Assembly (NCBI GenBank): GCA_041671545.1
Contig: JBAZBI010000017.1
Location: 1 to 64,000 of the forward strand
Reading direction: 5' to 3'
Source of the DNA: UBA1563 sp041671545
Lineage (GTDB): Bacteria > Bacteroidota > Ignavibacteria > Ignavibacteriales > Ignavibacteriaceae
DNA: 64,000 bases
This document shows positions 9,760 to 20,066 of this stretch, one piece after another; within the stretch, counting starts at the first letter, position 1; the number at the start of each line of letters is the position of its first letter. The translations under genes and the position numbers were made by a program. Under the pieces are notes generated by a model. It saw nothing but the letters and a program-made list of their open reading frames with translations, ran no database searches and was not told the origin of the DNA.

Positions 9760-9785
9760 AACAAGAAATCAACTAAAGTAAAATG
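9760..9785. repeat. 26-bp direct repeat, left copy
   Basis: This stretch matches 10815-10840 at 24 of 26 positions; both contain ACAAGAAATCAAC and end in ATG. The right copy is the sequence running into the recQ start codon. The pair brackets the RhuM-Fic gene, as expected after insertion or duplication at the 5' end of recQ. Confidence 0.8.
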
Positions 9786-9798
9786 ACCGATAACTGCT

Positions 9799-10806
9799 AT
9801 GAAAAATGATGTAAACAATAAAGGTGAAATTCTGCTTTATAAAGCGGAAGACAACTCCATTGCTATAGATGTGAAATTAAAAGAAGAGTCTGTCTGGCTT
9901 ACCCAAAAACAAATGGCTCAACTTTTTGACAAAGATTCAGATACGGTTGGCTTACATATCCGGAATATTTATCATGAAGGGGAATTGGAGAATAAATCAA
10001 CTGCCGAGTATTTCTCGGTAGTTCAATTGGAAGGCAAAAGGAGAATTACAAGAAGCATACAACATTACAATCTTGATGTTATTATATCTGTCGGTTATCG
10101 GGTTAATTCAAAGCGAGGAACACAATTCCGTATTTGGGCAAACCGCGTATTAAAAGATTACCTTGTTAAAGGATATGCGCTTAACGACAAACGGCTAAAA
10201 GAACAATCACAACACATCAAACAACTTGAACGCACACTTGAAATATTTAAGAAAGTAGCTGAATCATACCCGATTCAAAAAGATGAATTCAGCGGCATAT
10301 TGCAAGTTGTGTCCGATTATGCCCACGCACTTAACCTGCTTGATGATTATGATTATCAGCGAATGAAAATAAAAGCAACAACCAAACAAACGGAATTCAC
10401 GATAGAGTATGAATCCGCAAAGAAAATAATCAGGAAACTTAAACAACAATTCTCTCCTTCTAGATTTTTCGGTAGAGAAAAAGATGAATCATTCAAAAGT
10501 TCTCTTGAAACAATTTATCAAACATTCGGTGGGAAATATCTATATCCAAGCGTAGAGGAAAAAGCTGCAAATCTCCTTTACTTCATTATTAAAAACCATT
10601 CCTTTGTTGATGGCAATAAACGAATTGCCGCTGCTATCTTTTTATGGTTTATGAATGAGAATAAATTGTTGTATCGCAAAGATGGGTCCAAAAGAATTGC
10701 TGATAACGCTTTGGTTGCTCTTTGCCTATTAATTGCAGAAAGCGATCCCAAAGAACATAGCATGATAGTTAAAGTGTTGGTGAATTTAATAAACAAAAAT
10801 AATTAG
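9799..10806 (+). CDS. RhuM-family protein fused to a Fic/Doc domain
   Basis: A 335-aa two-part protein. Residues about 10-140 match the RhuM 'virulence protein' family (ESVWLTQKQMAQLFDKDSDTVGLHIRNIYHEGEL ... ISVGYRVNSKRGTQFRIWANRVLKDY), a DNA-binding-like KilA-N/Rha-type fold. A linker with coiled-coil character leads to a Fic/Doc domain with the motif HSFVDGNKR (about 267-275). Fic domains transfer AMP or other phosphate-containing groups to target proteins; Doc-type members act as toxins. No small antitoxin gene is adjacent, so the RhuM part could supply regulation. It lies between direct repeats just before recQ, suggesting recent arrival. Target unknown. Confidence 0.88.
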   Translation: MKNDVNNKGEILLYKAEDNSIAIDVKLKEESVWLTQKQMAQLFDKDSDTVGLHIRNIYHEGELENKSTAEYFSVVQLEGKRRITRSIQHYNLDVIISVGYRVNSKRGTQFRIWANRVLKDYLVKGYALNDKRLKEQSQHIKQLERTLEIFKKVAESYPIQKDEFSGILQVVSDYAHALNLLDDYDYQRMKIKATTKQTEFTIEYESAKKIIRKLKQQFSPSRFFGREKDESFKSSLETIYQTFGGKYLYPSVEEKAANLLYFIIKNHSFVDGNKRIAAAIFLWFMNENKLLYRKDGSKRIADNALVALCLLIAESDPKEHSMIVKVLVNLINKNN

Positions 10807-10814
10807 ATAAAAAA

Positions 10815-10840
10815 AACAAGAAATCAACAAAAGTAATATG
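10815..10840. repeat. 26-bp direct repeat, right copy
   Basis: Counterpart of 9760-9785 with two mismatches (positions 10829 and 10837). Its last three bases are the recQ start codon. It contains no Shine-Dalgarno-like GGAG. Confidence 0.8.
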
Positions 10841-12988
10841 TTAACTCCACTTGAAGTTTTAAATAAACAATTCGGATTTAACGAGTTCCGTTTTCACCAG
10901 CAGCAAATTATCGAATCGGTGTTGGCGAAAAAAGATACCGCTGTTTTGATGCCTACCGGCGGCGGCAAATCGCTCTGTTATCAAATTCCCGCGCTGCTTT
11001 TTGATGGACTGACAATCGTCATTTCCCCATTGATCGCATTGATGAAAGATCAAGTTGACGGATTGCGACTTAACGGTGTGGCTGCTTCGTTCCTTAATTC
11101 CACGCTTTCCGCGAACGAACAAGCGCAAGTATTGAACGACATACGCAATCAACAAATAAAAATCCTCTACATCGCACCGGAAAAAATATTCATCAACGAG
11201 CAGCAGTTTCTCAATTTCCTTAAACCGTTAAAAATTTCTTTGTTCGCAATAGACGAAGCGCATTGCATTTCTCAATGGGGACACGATTTCCGTCCAGAAT
11301 ATTTACAGTTAGCCGTTCTGAAAAAACATTTTCCCGACGTTCCCATCATCGCATTAACTGCAACCGCCGATGAACTGACGAGAAAAGATATTTTGGAGAA
11401 ACTCAAACTTCAATCTCCTAAAACATTTATCTCAAGCTTTAACCGTGAGAATATTCATTACTACATCGAGCCGAAGCGGAACTGGTTACCGTATTTGTTA
11501 AATTATTTAAAAGATCATAAAGAAGATTCGGGAATTATTTATTGCCTTTCCCGCGCATCAACTGAATCGCTTGCGGATGATCTTGTGGAATACGGATTTT
11601 CTGCAAAACCGTATCACGCCGGATTGGAAAAACAAACCCGGGATCAGCACCAAGAATTATTTATAAAAGATAAAGTAAAAATTATTGTTGCAACAATCGC
11701 TTTCGGGTTGGGAATCGACAAGTCCAATGTACGCTATGTCTTCCATGTTGATCTGCCTAAAAATATTGAAAGTTATTACCAGGAAACCGGCAGAGCTGGT
11801 CGAGATGGAATTAAAAGCAATGCGATTTTATTCTACGGAAGAGGCGATCTTGTTAAACTTAAAAAGTTCTGCGAGATAGAAAATAATCCGGCGCAAAGTA
11901 AGATCATGCTGGAGAAGCTGAACAAGATGGCGAGGTTGTGTGAGACGCAGACGTGCCGGCGCAAATTCATGATGAATTATTTCGGAGAAGAATATCCAAA
12001 CTATTGCGGAAGCTGTGATGTCTGTTTAAGTAAATATGAAAAATTTGACGGGACGATCATCGCTCAGAAAGCGCTTTCTGCAGTTGCAAGATTAGATCAG
12101 CGATACGGAGTAAATTTTGTTATCGATTTTCTCCGCGGTTCAAAATCGGAAAAGATTATGGATTGGCAAATGCAATTAAAAACTTACGGCGTTGGCGCTG
12201 ATACCGGCAAAGAAGAATGGCGGCAATACCTTCACGACCTAATTGTTATGGGCTATTTGCATCAAGAAGAAGGACAATACCCCGTTTTGAAATTAACTGA
12301 AAAAAGTAAAGCGGTTCTTAAAGGTGAAGAAAAAGTAACCTTTGTTAAAACCGTTGCACGGAAAGAAGTCGAACAGAAAGAACAGCCTTATGAAGTTGAA
12401 TTATTTTCTCTCCTGAAAAACCTTCGTAACCGTTTGGCTGAAGAAGCGCGCGTTCCGGCTTATGTTATTTTTTCAGATACAACACTTTTAGAGTTGGCAA
12501 CATATCTTCCGCAAGATTTTTCCGATTTAACAAAAATCTCCGGCTTCGGCGAAATTAAATTACAGCGTTATGGCAAAGTGTTCCTGGATGAAGTGGTTGA
12601 TTTCTGCAAGAAAAATAAATTGCCGTCAAGAATTGTGAACAAATTTCCGAAGAGGCAAAGAAAAGGCCGGTCTCTGCGCACTTCAGAAAGATCAGACACA
12701 AAATTGGAGAGCTTTGAATTGTTTAGAAGAGGAAAGACAATAGCCGAAATTGCAGCGCTTCGCGATTTATCCACCTCGACTATTGAAAATCATCTGGCTC
12801 ACTATATTGAATCCGGGGAGATTGAGATAAACGAATTAGTTAAACCGGAGAAAATTGAACAGATTGAACAAGCAATTCAACTGCACGGAGATTTATTGCT
12901 CGGTGTATTAAAAACTGAATTAGGTGAGAATGTTAGTTACGGCGAGATTAGGGCAGTAATAAATTATCTAAAATTGAAAAACGCCTAA
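10838..12988 (+). CDS. recQ: ATP-dependent DNA helicase RecQ
   Basis: A 716-aa RecQ helicase acting in recombination and replication repair. The helicase core (about 1-340) shows MPTGGGKSLCYQIPAL (Walker A), AIDEAHCISQWGHDFRPEY (DEAH box and aromatic-rich loop), TATA and the motif VI block YYQETGRAGRDG. The zinc-binding/RQC region has CRRKFMMNYFGE and YCGSCDVC. An HRDC domain follows at about 525-605. The tail adds a helix-turn-helix-like segment (SFELFRRGKTIAEIAALRDLSTSTIENHLAHYI), common in longer RecQ proteins. The start ATG at 10838 lies inside the direct repeat shared with the region before the RhuM-Fic gene. Confidence 0.96.
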   Translation: MLTPLEVLNKQFGFNEFRFHQQQIIESVLAKKDTAVLMPTGGGKSLCYQIPALLFDGLTIVISPLIALMKDQVDGLRLNGVAASFLNSTLSANEQAQVLNDIRNQQIKILYIAPEKIFINEQQFLNFLKPLKISLFAIDEAHCISQWGHDFRPEYLQLAVLKKHFPDVPIIALTATADELTRKDILEKLKLQSPKTFISSFNRENIHYYIEPKRNWLPYLLNYLKDHKEDSGIIYCLSRASTESLADDLVEYGFSAKPYHAGLEKQTRDQHQELFIKDKVKIIVATIAFGLGIDKSNVRYVFHVDLPKNIESYYQETGRAGRDGIKSNAILFYGRGDLVKLKKFCEIENNPAQSKIMLEKLNKMARLCETQTCRRKFMMNYFGEEYPNYCGSCDVCLSKYEKFDGTIIAQKALSAVARLDQRYGVNFVIDFLRGSKSEKIMDWQMQLKTYGVGADTGKEEWRQYLHDLIVMGYLHQEEGQYPVLKLTEKSKAVLKGEEKVTFVKTVARKEVEQKEQPYEVELFSLLKNLRNRLAEEARVPAYVIFSDTTLLELATYLPQDFSDLTKISGFGEIKLQRYGKVFLDEVVDFCKKNKLPSRIVNKFPKRQRKGRSLRTSERSDTKLESFELFRRGKTIAEIAALRDLSTSTIENHLAHYIESGEIEINELVKPEKIEQIEQAIQLHGDLLLGVLKTELGENVSYGEIRAVINYLKLKNA

Positions 12989-13423
12989 TGAAATTTCTCA
13001 CCAAAAAATTTACCATGAGGTGGGATGAATCCATAAATTTCGTTCACAGTTTGGGAACGTCAGACTGCAATATTCTACGGGGACCTGATTGATTACGAAT
13101 CATCGTTTTAAGTGAAATTTTTCAATAATGTAAGCATGGTCACAAATAAACAATCGAGCATTTTAATTATTGACATTTATATCGGTTATCACTAATTATC
13201 AAAGTGAAATCTGATATTTTTGAATAACTAATTTATATCCTTTGATTTTACCTCAGTTCTGTGATAAGCGTGTTCTAACTGTTCTGATGTTAAAGTTTTG
13301 CAGTTTATTTCTTCTTATAAAAAGTTATAGCGTCGGCGTTTTCGATCTAAGTAATATCTTTGAAAGTATTAATCTATAGTTAAGTTAAAGAATAACTTCA
13401 ATTAGTCCGAAAGGAACACTACA
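12989..13423. other. intergenic region before the giant surface protein
   Basis: 435 bp with no convincing ORF. It holds one candidate promoter at 13170-13198 and the leader of the 2143-aa gene, with a Shine-Dalgarno-like GAAAGGA (about 13409-13415) before the ATG. No RNA gene or insertion sequence was recognised. Confidence 0.5.
13170..13198 (+). promoter_or_regulatory. candidate promoter TTGACA-N17-TAATTA
   Basis: TTGACA (13170-13175) is spaced 17 bp from TAATTA (13193-13198), about 225 bp upstream of the giant gene. The -35 is consensus but the -10 is only partial, and the leader would be long. Tentative. Confidence 0.35.
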
Positions 13424-16400
13424 ATGAAAAAACTTTTACTCCTTTTAGTATCTGTTTTATTGTTCTCTCACAATCTTTTCTCACAAGTAACTTTAACCGC
13501 GCCTAACGGAGGCGAAATTTGGCTTGCAGGGTCAACGCAAACCATCTCATGGACTGACGTAAATCCTTCCGGATTTGTTAATCTTGATTACTCAAGTGAT
13601 AATGGAATTACCTGGAATAGCATTGTTAGCTCAGCAAACTCGATGTACCCGAACTATTCATGGTGGACACCAACTATCGCAGCGGCCACATACAAAGTGA
13701 AAGTAACGGACGCGAACAATTCCTTATATTTTGATGAAAGTGACACTCCCTTCACAATAACAGATCAACTTCCACCGGCGTTAACCCTTACCTATCCAAA
13801 CGGCGGAGAAATTATTTACAATGGTTCTCAACAAAACATTACCTGGACGAGCAGCAACGTCGGTTCAGTAAATTTATATTTCTCTCCTGATAGCGGTCTA
13901 ACCTGGAATTCGATTGCCTCAAACATTCCTGCTTATATGGGTAGTTATCCGAGCACTGTTTATTCTTCTTCCACCACTAAAGCTTTAGTTAGAATTAGCG
14001 ATGCGCTTAATACCGCTACTTTTGATGAAAGTGATGGATTTTTTACTATAATCGATACAACCAAACATAAAATAACCATTTCACTACCTAACGGCGGTGA
14101 AAATTGGCAAGTCGGTTCAATTCAGTATCTCGCCTGGACAAACACAAACATGACGGGCACCGTCAATATCGATTACTCAACCGACAACGGAACAAATTGG
14201 TTATCCGTTGCTGCAAATCTTCCCTCTATGTACCCCACTTACATGTGGACGATACCGAATACGCCATCAACTGCTTGCAAAATAAAAGTTTATGATCCTG
14301 CTGATCAATCTATCTTTGATGAAAGTGATGCACCTTTTACAATAACAACTTCCCCAACAGGAGGAGTTGTAGCCCACTATAATTTTAACGGAAATGCTCT
14401 TGATGGCACCGGGAACGGACACGACGGAACAGTGAACGGAGCGCAGTTAGTTGCAGACCGTTTTTCAAATCCAAACAGCGCATACTCATTTCCCAACCCA
14501 TCAAGAATTGCCGTTCCACATTCTCCTGAATTGAATTTTGCCGGAGGTAAATTCACTTTTACCGTTTGGATGAAACAAGAAGCAGGCAGCAACACTTTCA
14601 ATTGTATTCTTGGGAAAGACTATACACAAGAATTTGGATTCGGCACATGGGGAACCGACGGTACCGCTCCAACCTATCCCCGGTTAGTTATTTCCAGTCA
14701 CGAAACCCCTTCGAACTTTCTATCTCCTCTTAACGTAGGGACGTGGTATCACGTTGCTGTAACATTTGATGATGCAACAGACCAGGTTCAATTTTTTGTT
14801 AATGGAGTTTTAACCGAGACGTCAACCAACACCGGCTCAATGACGGCAACAACGACAGAACTGGGAATTGGTTCTGACGGAAAATATTTTGACCAGTTTT
14901 CAGGAGCTCTTGATGACATAAGGATTTTTGACCATGTGCTTACATCTGCCGAAATTCTTGCAATTTTTAATGACTCAGGAAATCAAACTCGTATTTTAAA
15001 ATTAGACGCTCCCAATGGAGGAGAATATCTTGTAGCGGGAACCGTTGATACCATACATTGGTCAAGTAATTATCTAACTCAGGTAAAGATAGATTATTCA
15101 ACTAACTACGGCGATACGTGGACGAACATCGTCGGTAGTATGCCGGCTGAATATCCTTCCGGATACGCCTGGGTAGTTCCAAACACACCATCAACATTCT
15201 GCAAGGTTAGAGTAACAGACATCAACGACCCGACCATGGTGGATGAAAGCGATAATGTGTTTACAATTAATTCCGGCAATGGAATTGATTCAATAATGTA
15301 TGGTGGTAAAATCTATCATACAGTAAAAATTGGTACACAAACCTGGTTAAAAGAAAATCTTGATATCGGAACAATGATTTCGAGTACTCTAGAACAAGCT
15401 GATAACTCAGTCATCGAAAAATATTGTTATAACGATGATGTGGTTAATTGCGACACCTATGGTGGATTATATCAATGGAATGAAACCATGCAGTATGTAA
15501 CAACACCCGGAACACAAGGCATCTGTCCAATCGGTTGGCATATACCAACACTATCAGAATTCCAAACGTTAAATACAACAGTTAGCAATGATGGAAACGC
15601 CTTAAAAGAAATTGGTCAAGGAGCTGGAGGAGGTGCAGGAACAAATACAAGCGGATTCTCAGGGCTTCTTGCAGGCTATCGTGGTATTGGAGGTGGTTTC
15701 GGCAATTTAAGCGCAAGCGCCGATTTGCTTAGTTCAACCGAGTTAAGTTCTACTGGAACTTACGACATGGGATTAAACTACGGTGAAAGTGGTGTCGGGT
15801 TTTATCAAAACGATAAGTTGTATGGATTCAGCGTTCGCTGCCTCAAAGATGAAAATTTAACAACGTCTATTAAAATTGATTTCCCCAACGGTCATGAAAT
15901 ACTTACTTCAGGAACAGTTGACACAATCAGATGGTCTGCTCCGAGCACTACCCAAGTGAAAATAGATTACACAACTGATAACGGAGCTACATGGATGAAT
16001 ATTGCCGGCGGTATTTATTCAATCTATCCGGCTTATGCATGGACCGTTCCCTCAACACCATCTACGTTCTGCAAAGTAAGAGTAACGGATAATAGCAATC
16101 CGGATGCATTTGATGAAAGTGATAGTGCATTCACTATTCAGCTATTTAAAAGCGGAGAATATGTACCGGATGCCAATACTGTTCTGTTAGATCACTTTAA
16201 TGGAGTTACTGACGCAAACATTTTGGCTTATTCGCCAACCGGACAGCCTTGCGGTTCTGAATGGACATCAGTTGCGCCAAGTTATTTCTTTAATCCTGGA
16301 ATGAATGAACTTTATCAGGCTCTAACTTTAAATCCGCCAATTGATGTAATTCAAGGCTCGGCTACCTACCTCAAATATCCAGGCGGCCAACTTCTTAGTC

Positions 16401-19400
16401 AGTCGAATGGAACAATTGAATTTTGGGTTCGTCTTTCATCTTACGCCAAAGGATTAAGTTTTGTGAATCAAGGGCAGTACTTTGGGGCATGTTATGGTTG
16501 GACGTTTAATCTGGACATGGATTCAACCGGGATGTTAAATTCATCGGCATGGGCGGCATTCAGTTTGAATTCAGGAACAAACAAAGTTCCGCTTGGTCGA
16601 TGGGCTCACCTTGCCGTTACATGGGGAAGCACGGGAGCCAAAATGTACATTGATGGTAATCTGGTTGGAAGCGATGTTAATACCGGAATGCCGGCAGATG
16701 GATACAGTGGATCAGTGCTTGTAACTTTGGGTACCGGTGCAGGTTTTAGCGCCAGTATTGATGAGCTTCGCATTTCAAATATTCAGAGAACGGAATTTCA
16801 CATTATTCCACAACAGTTTATTTCTGTTGCTTCACCAAATGGCGGTGAAAATTTTGTTGCCGGTACAGTTGATACCATTCGATGGACAAGTAGTAACGCA
16901 AATATTTTAAATATTGAGTATTCAACGAATAATGGTGTGGACTGGATATCAATTTATCCTGCAATGCCTGCAAGTGCTGGAAGCGTTCCATGGTTAATTC
17001 CGAATACTCCATCAACAAGCTGTAAAGTAAGAATAGCAGATGCAGCTAACGCAACTATTTTTGATGAAAGTGATAGCATGTTCACAATAGCTCCTCAAAT
17101 GTTTACAGACCTAGTAGCATATTATCCATTCACGGATGGAAGTCTCGCTGATTTCAGTGCAAACGGGAATGCCGCTTCAAATTTTGGAGCGCAGTTAGTT
17201 GCAGACCGGTTTGGTATTCCAAACAATGCTTACCATTTTAATGGTGATGCATATATGTCCGTACCAAATTCTCTAAGTCTTCAATCCCCAACAAATATGG
17301 TTACTCTTTCCGGATGGGTTAATAATGATGTTGGATCAATCTATGCCATAGCTGTAAAATCAGCAAGTTCAGGTTTAGGGCAGTATCGTTTATATCTTAC
17401 AGATTATTCGGTTGTATTTAGCAGTAGTATTACTTCTGATGTAAGTATGCCATTCACTTTTGAACATGGCAAATGGTATTTTGTTGCAGTTACCTGGGAT
17501 GGAAACAACATAAATTATTTTGTCAATGGAAATTTCATCGGCAGCGTACCATCCGCCGGAACATTAACTCCTGATACCGAACCGTTAATTTTCGGAATGG
17601 ACACGCCGGGCTTAACGGAATTTACCGTTGGAACGATTGACGACATCCGTATTTACAACCGCGCATTACCAGCAGCGGAAATTCGCGCACTCTACCATGA
17701 AGGAGGCTGGGATAATCGAATGGTTGACTCAGGATTAGTTGCCTATTATCCATTCAACAACAACACTATTGATGAAAGCGGAAACGGAAATAACGGAACA
17801 AACAATGGAGCGATCCCGACGTTTGACAGATTCAATACTCCGAATAGCGCATTAAGTTTTGATGGGAACAACAATTTCGTTTTGGTTCCAAGCAGTACGT
17901 CGTTAAATGTTCAAAACAGCATCACGTTATCTGCATGGATAAAAACCGACAATCCACATATTATTCAAGACCTTAATCCCGGATCTATTCTTGCCAAGCA
18001 TGAAACTGTTCAAACGAGACAATACGATCTGTTCTTCTACAATGCACCTCACGATTCACTTCATTTCGATCTCGTCGATGAGCGCGATAATTTTTCTTCT
18101 GATGAATATTTTTTCGCAACTACTACACCAAGCGCCTCATATCATGATAACCAATGGCACATGGTTCTTGGTACATACGATTACGCGACTGGGTTCTCCC
18201 AAATTTATATTGATGGAGCGTTAACTTCTGCAAGATATTTGGGACAAATTAATTTAATGAAATCAAATGTACCGTTAACAATTGGCTGCTACTCGGAACA
18301 AAATTCAAATTTCAGAGGATTCTACCAGGGTATCATAGATGATATCCGCATTTATGATCGCTCGTTGTCTCAGCACGAGATCATGATGCTTTACTATGAA
18401 AAAGAATATGTTCCTACTTTACTTAAAGTAACAACTCCTGTTGGTGGAGAAGTTTATCAGGCAAATTCACCCGTTCCGATTGAGTGGAGTGCAAGCAATG
18501 TATACAATTTCAGTTTAGAATATACCTCTGATAATGGTACAAGCTGGTCGCTTATTTGTGATACGCTTACAGCCGCTTCAACCGGTTTTCTCTGGTATCC
18601 GCCGGTAATTGAAAGCAACATGATGAGAGTTCGAATAACGGATAAAAATAATCCTGCGGTATTCGACGAATCCGACAGCAATTTTACCGTTACAAATAAA
18701 ATTATGCAGTCCATTCCTCTTTACTATTTCGGATGGAATATGATCTCATTTTATATTCAACCTGAATCAAGTTTACCAAGAGATGTCTTTCCTTCGCCAC
18801 TGGTGCTTCAGGTAAAAACCGAACTAAAATCTTACGATCCGGCTTTGCCCGAATTCCTGAACACACTCAAGAGTGTAGATGCATCGCAAGGTTATTTGGT
18901 TAAAACTGATTCAGCCGAACATTCATTCCAGGTAAAAGGATATCATTTTTATCCGGCAGATGGAATTAATTACCGCGCCGGCTGGAACTTGATGAGTTAT
19001 TATCATTCCTATGGAGAATCTATCTGGTATGCGTTTGAACCGATCATGAATTCAGTTGAAGAAATAAAATCATTAACCGGTTATTTCAATCCGCTTGGCT
19101 CTACTGAAACAAACACTCTTTATTCGCTCGAACCGGGAGAGGCTTACTGGCTGCGACTGAAAAATAATATTGACGGATATGTGCTTCCTTCACCACAGAC
19201 TATTAAGCCAAAGAAACATCAAACTGCTGGACAAAAACTGATGGTTGATCTTCCCTGGAAATTGAAAGGTTATCCTCAAAGTACGGTTGCTATTTTTACA
19301 GTAACCTCTGATGGAAAACCGGTAAGCGCAGGAAGTGTTGTAGCTGCATTTGTTAACAATGAATGCCGGGCTATTAGTGAAGTAAAACTAAATGCTGAAG

Positions 19401-19855
19401 GAACCGCATTTGCAACGATGGTTATAAACGGAGATAAGGAAGAAGAAGTATCATTCAAAATTTTTGATGCTGTAAAAAAAGAGGCATTCGGTTCTAATCT
19501 GAAAATAAAAACTAAACCGGGTACAACTATTCAAGGAATACAAGAACTTCCGTTCACATTCGTAACGGGAATTGAAGACCCGATTTTACCGACAACCACA
19601 ACTTTAATGAACGCATACCCTAATCCGTTCAACCCTGAAACGAGAATACGTTATTCGTTGAATAAGGATCAGCATGTTAGCTTAAAGATTTATGATGTTC
19701 TCGGAAAAGAAGTTATAACTCTTGTAGATGACACGAAAAATGCCGGTTATTACGAAGTATCATTTGACGCAAGCGGATTACCGAGTGGAATTTATTTCTA
19801 CCGGATGCAATCGGGAGAATATGTCTCGGTTAAGAAACTTTTATTGTTGAAATAA
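13424..19855 (+). CDS. giant surface protein: PNGGE repeats, four LamG domains, FISUMP, T9SS tail
   Basis: A 2143-aa secreted protein with a signal peptide (1-20). I count seven 'PNGGE ... ITW ... DNGxTW ... VTD ... FDESD' beta-sandwich repeats resembling the Kre9/KNH-type family. Inserted among them are four LamG/concanavalin-like domains (about 313-516, 915-1122, 1226-1426, 1436-1661) and one FISUMP domain (about 619-809; YHTVKIGTQTWLKENL ... CPIGWHIPT ... GFSVRCLKD). A region near 1960-2030 (GSVVAAFVNNECRAISEV ... EEVSFKIFD) resembles the N-terminal units of the next giant protein. Residues about 2060-2143 form a T9SS sorting domain (YPNPFNPETRIRY ... SGIYFYRMQSG). No catalytic site is visible; adhesion or carbohydrate binding at the cell surface is the likely role. 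Confidence 0.88.
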   Translation: MKKLLLLLVSVLLFSHNLFSQVTLTAPNGGEIWLAGSTQTISWTDVNPSGFVNLDYSSDNGITWNSIVSSANSMYPNYSWWTPTIAAATYKVKVTDANNSLYFDESDTPFTITDQLPPALTLTYPNGGEIIYNGSQQNITWTSSNVGSVNLYFSPDSGLTWNSIASNIPAYMGSYPSTVYSSSTTKALVRISDALNTATFDESDGFFTIIDTTKHKITISLPNGGENWQVGSIQYLAWTNTNMTGTVNIDYSTDNGTNWLSVAANLPSMYPTYMWTIPNTPSTACKIKVYDPADQSIFDESDAPFTITTSPTGGVVAHYNFNGNALDGTGNGHDGTVNGAQLVADRFSNPNSAYSFPNPSRIAVPHSPELNFAGGKFTFTVWMKQEAGSNTFNCILGKDYTQEFGFGTWGTDGTAPTYPRLVISSHETPSNFLSPLNVGTWYHVAVTFDDATDQVQFFVNGVLTETSTNTGSMTATTTELGIGSDGKYFDQFSGALDDIRIFDHVLTSAEILAIFNDSGNQTRILKLDAPNGGEYLVAGTVDTIHWSSNYLTQVKIDYSTNYGDTWTNIVGSMPAEYPSGYAWVVPNTPSTFCKVRVTDINDPTMVDESDNVFTINSGNGIDSIMYGGKIYHTVKIGTQTWLKENLDIGTMISSTLEQADNSVIEKYCYNDDVVNCDTYGGLYQWNETMQYVTTPGTQGICPIGWHIPTLSEFQTLNTTVSNDGNALKEIGQGAGGGAGTNTSGFSGLLAGYRGIGGGFGNLSASADLLSSTELSSTGTYDMGLNYGESGVGFYQNDKLYGFSVRCLKDENLTTSIKIDFPNGHEILTSGTVDTIRWSAPSTTQVKIDYTTDNGATWMNIAGGIYSIYPAYAWTVPSTPSTFCKVRVTDNSNPDAFDESDSAFTIQLFKSGEYVPDANTVLLDHFNGVTDANILAYSPTGQPCGSEWTSVAPSYFFNPGMNELYQALTLNPPIDVIQGSATYLKYPGGQLLSQSNGTIEFWVRLSSYAKGLSFVNQGQYFGACYGWTFNLDMDSTGMLNSSAWAAFSLNSGTNKVPLGRWAHLAVTWGSTGAKMYIDGNLVGSDVNTGMPADGYSGSVLVTLGTGAGFSASIDELRISNIQRTEFHIIPQQFISVASPNGGENFVAGTVDTIRWTSSNANILNIEYSTNNGVDWISIYPAMPASAGSVPWLIPNTPSTSCKVRIADAANATIFDESDSMFTIAPQMFTDLVAYYPFTDGSLADFSANGNAASNFGAQLVADRFGIPNNAYHFNGDAYMSVPNSLSLQSPTNMVTLSGWVNNDVGSIYAIAVKSASSGLGQYRLYLTDYSVVFSSSITSDVSMPFTFEHGKWYFVAVTWDGNNINYFVNGNFIGSVPSAGTLTPDTEPLIFGMDTPGLTEFTVGTIDDIRIYNRALPAAEIRALYHEGGWDNRMVDSGLVAYYPFNNNTIDESGNGNNGTNNGAIPTFDRFNTPNSALSFDGNNNFVLVPSSTSLNVQNSITLSAWIKTDNPHIIQDLNPGSILAKHETVQTRQYDLFFYNAPHDSLHFDLVDERDNFSSDEYFFATTTPSASYHDNQWHMVLGTYDYATGFSQIYIDGALTSARYLGQINLMKSNVPLTIGCYSEQNSNFRGFYQGIIDDIRIYDRSLSQHEIMMLYYEKEYVPTLLKVTTPVGGEVYQANSPVPIEWSASNVYNFSLEYTSDNGTSWSLICDTLTAASTGFLWYPPVIESNMMRVRITDKNNPAVFDESDSNFTVTNKIMQSIPLYYFGWNMISFYIQPESSLPRDVFPSPLVLQVKTELKSYDPALPEFLNTLKSVDASQGYLVKTDSAEHSFQVKGYHFYPADGINYRAGWNLMSYYHSYGESIWYAFEPIMNSVEEIKSLTGYFNPLGSTETNTLYSLEPGEAYWLRLKNNIDGYVLPSPQTIKPKKHQTAGQKLMVDLPWKLKGYPQSTVAIFTVTSDGKPVSAGSVVAAFVNNECRAISEVKLNAEGTAFATMVINGDKEEEVSFKIFDAVKKEAFGSNLKIKTKPGTTIQGIQELPFTFVTGIEDPILPTTTTLMNAYPNPFNPETRIRYSLNKDQHVSLKIYDVLGKEVITLVDDTKNAGYYEVSFDASGLPSGIYFYRMQSGEYVSVKKLLLLK

Positions 19856-19869
19856 AAGTTTGCGTCTTA

Positions 19870-19905
19870 GCGGCTTTGTGCGAAACAATTTTCTCGCAAA
19901 GCTGC
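19870..19905 (+). terminator. imperfect stem-loop after the giant gene
   Basis: GCGGCTTTGTGCGA (19870-19883) pairs imperfectly with TCGCAAAGCTGC (19894-19905), starting 14 bp after the stop codon. No T-run follows, so it may be a weak terminator or a 3'-end stabilising structure. Confidence 0.4.
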
Positions 19906-20066
19906 AAAGGAAAAATTAATGTCAAATAAAATGAGTAAGTAAATATTTAGCAATAAGAGAAAATTAAAATAGAGTACGAAATTATTTCTATGCATCTTCT
20001 CAATTTTAAGCATAAAGATGATGCAGAGAACGTAAAGTAAGTAAGTTTAAACAGAAGGAAATAATT

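Larger units (their letters stand above)
9489..9798. other. divergent intergenic region
   Basis: This region lies between the surA-like gene (minus) and the RhuM-Fic gene (plus), so it should hold two divergent promoters. It contains a GAATG hairpin copy (9652-9718) and the first copy of a 26-bp direct repeat (9760-9785). I could not pick out a confident -35/-10 pair. Confidence 0.5.
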
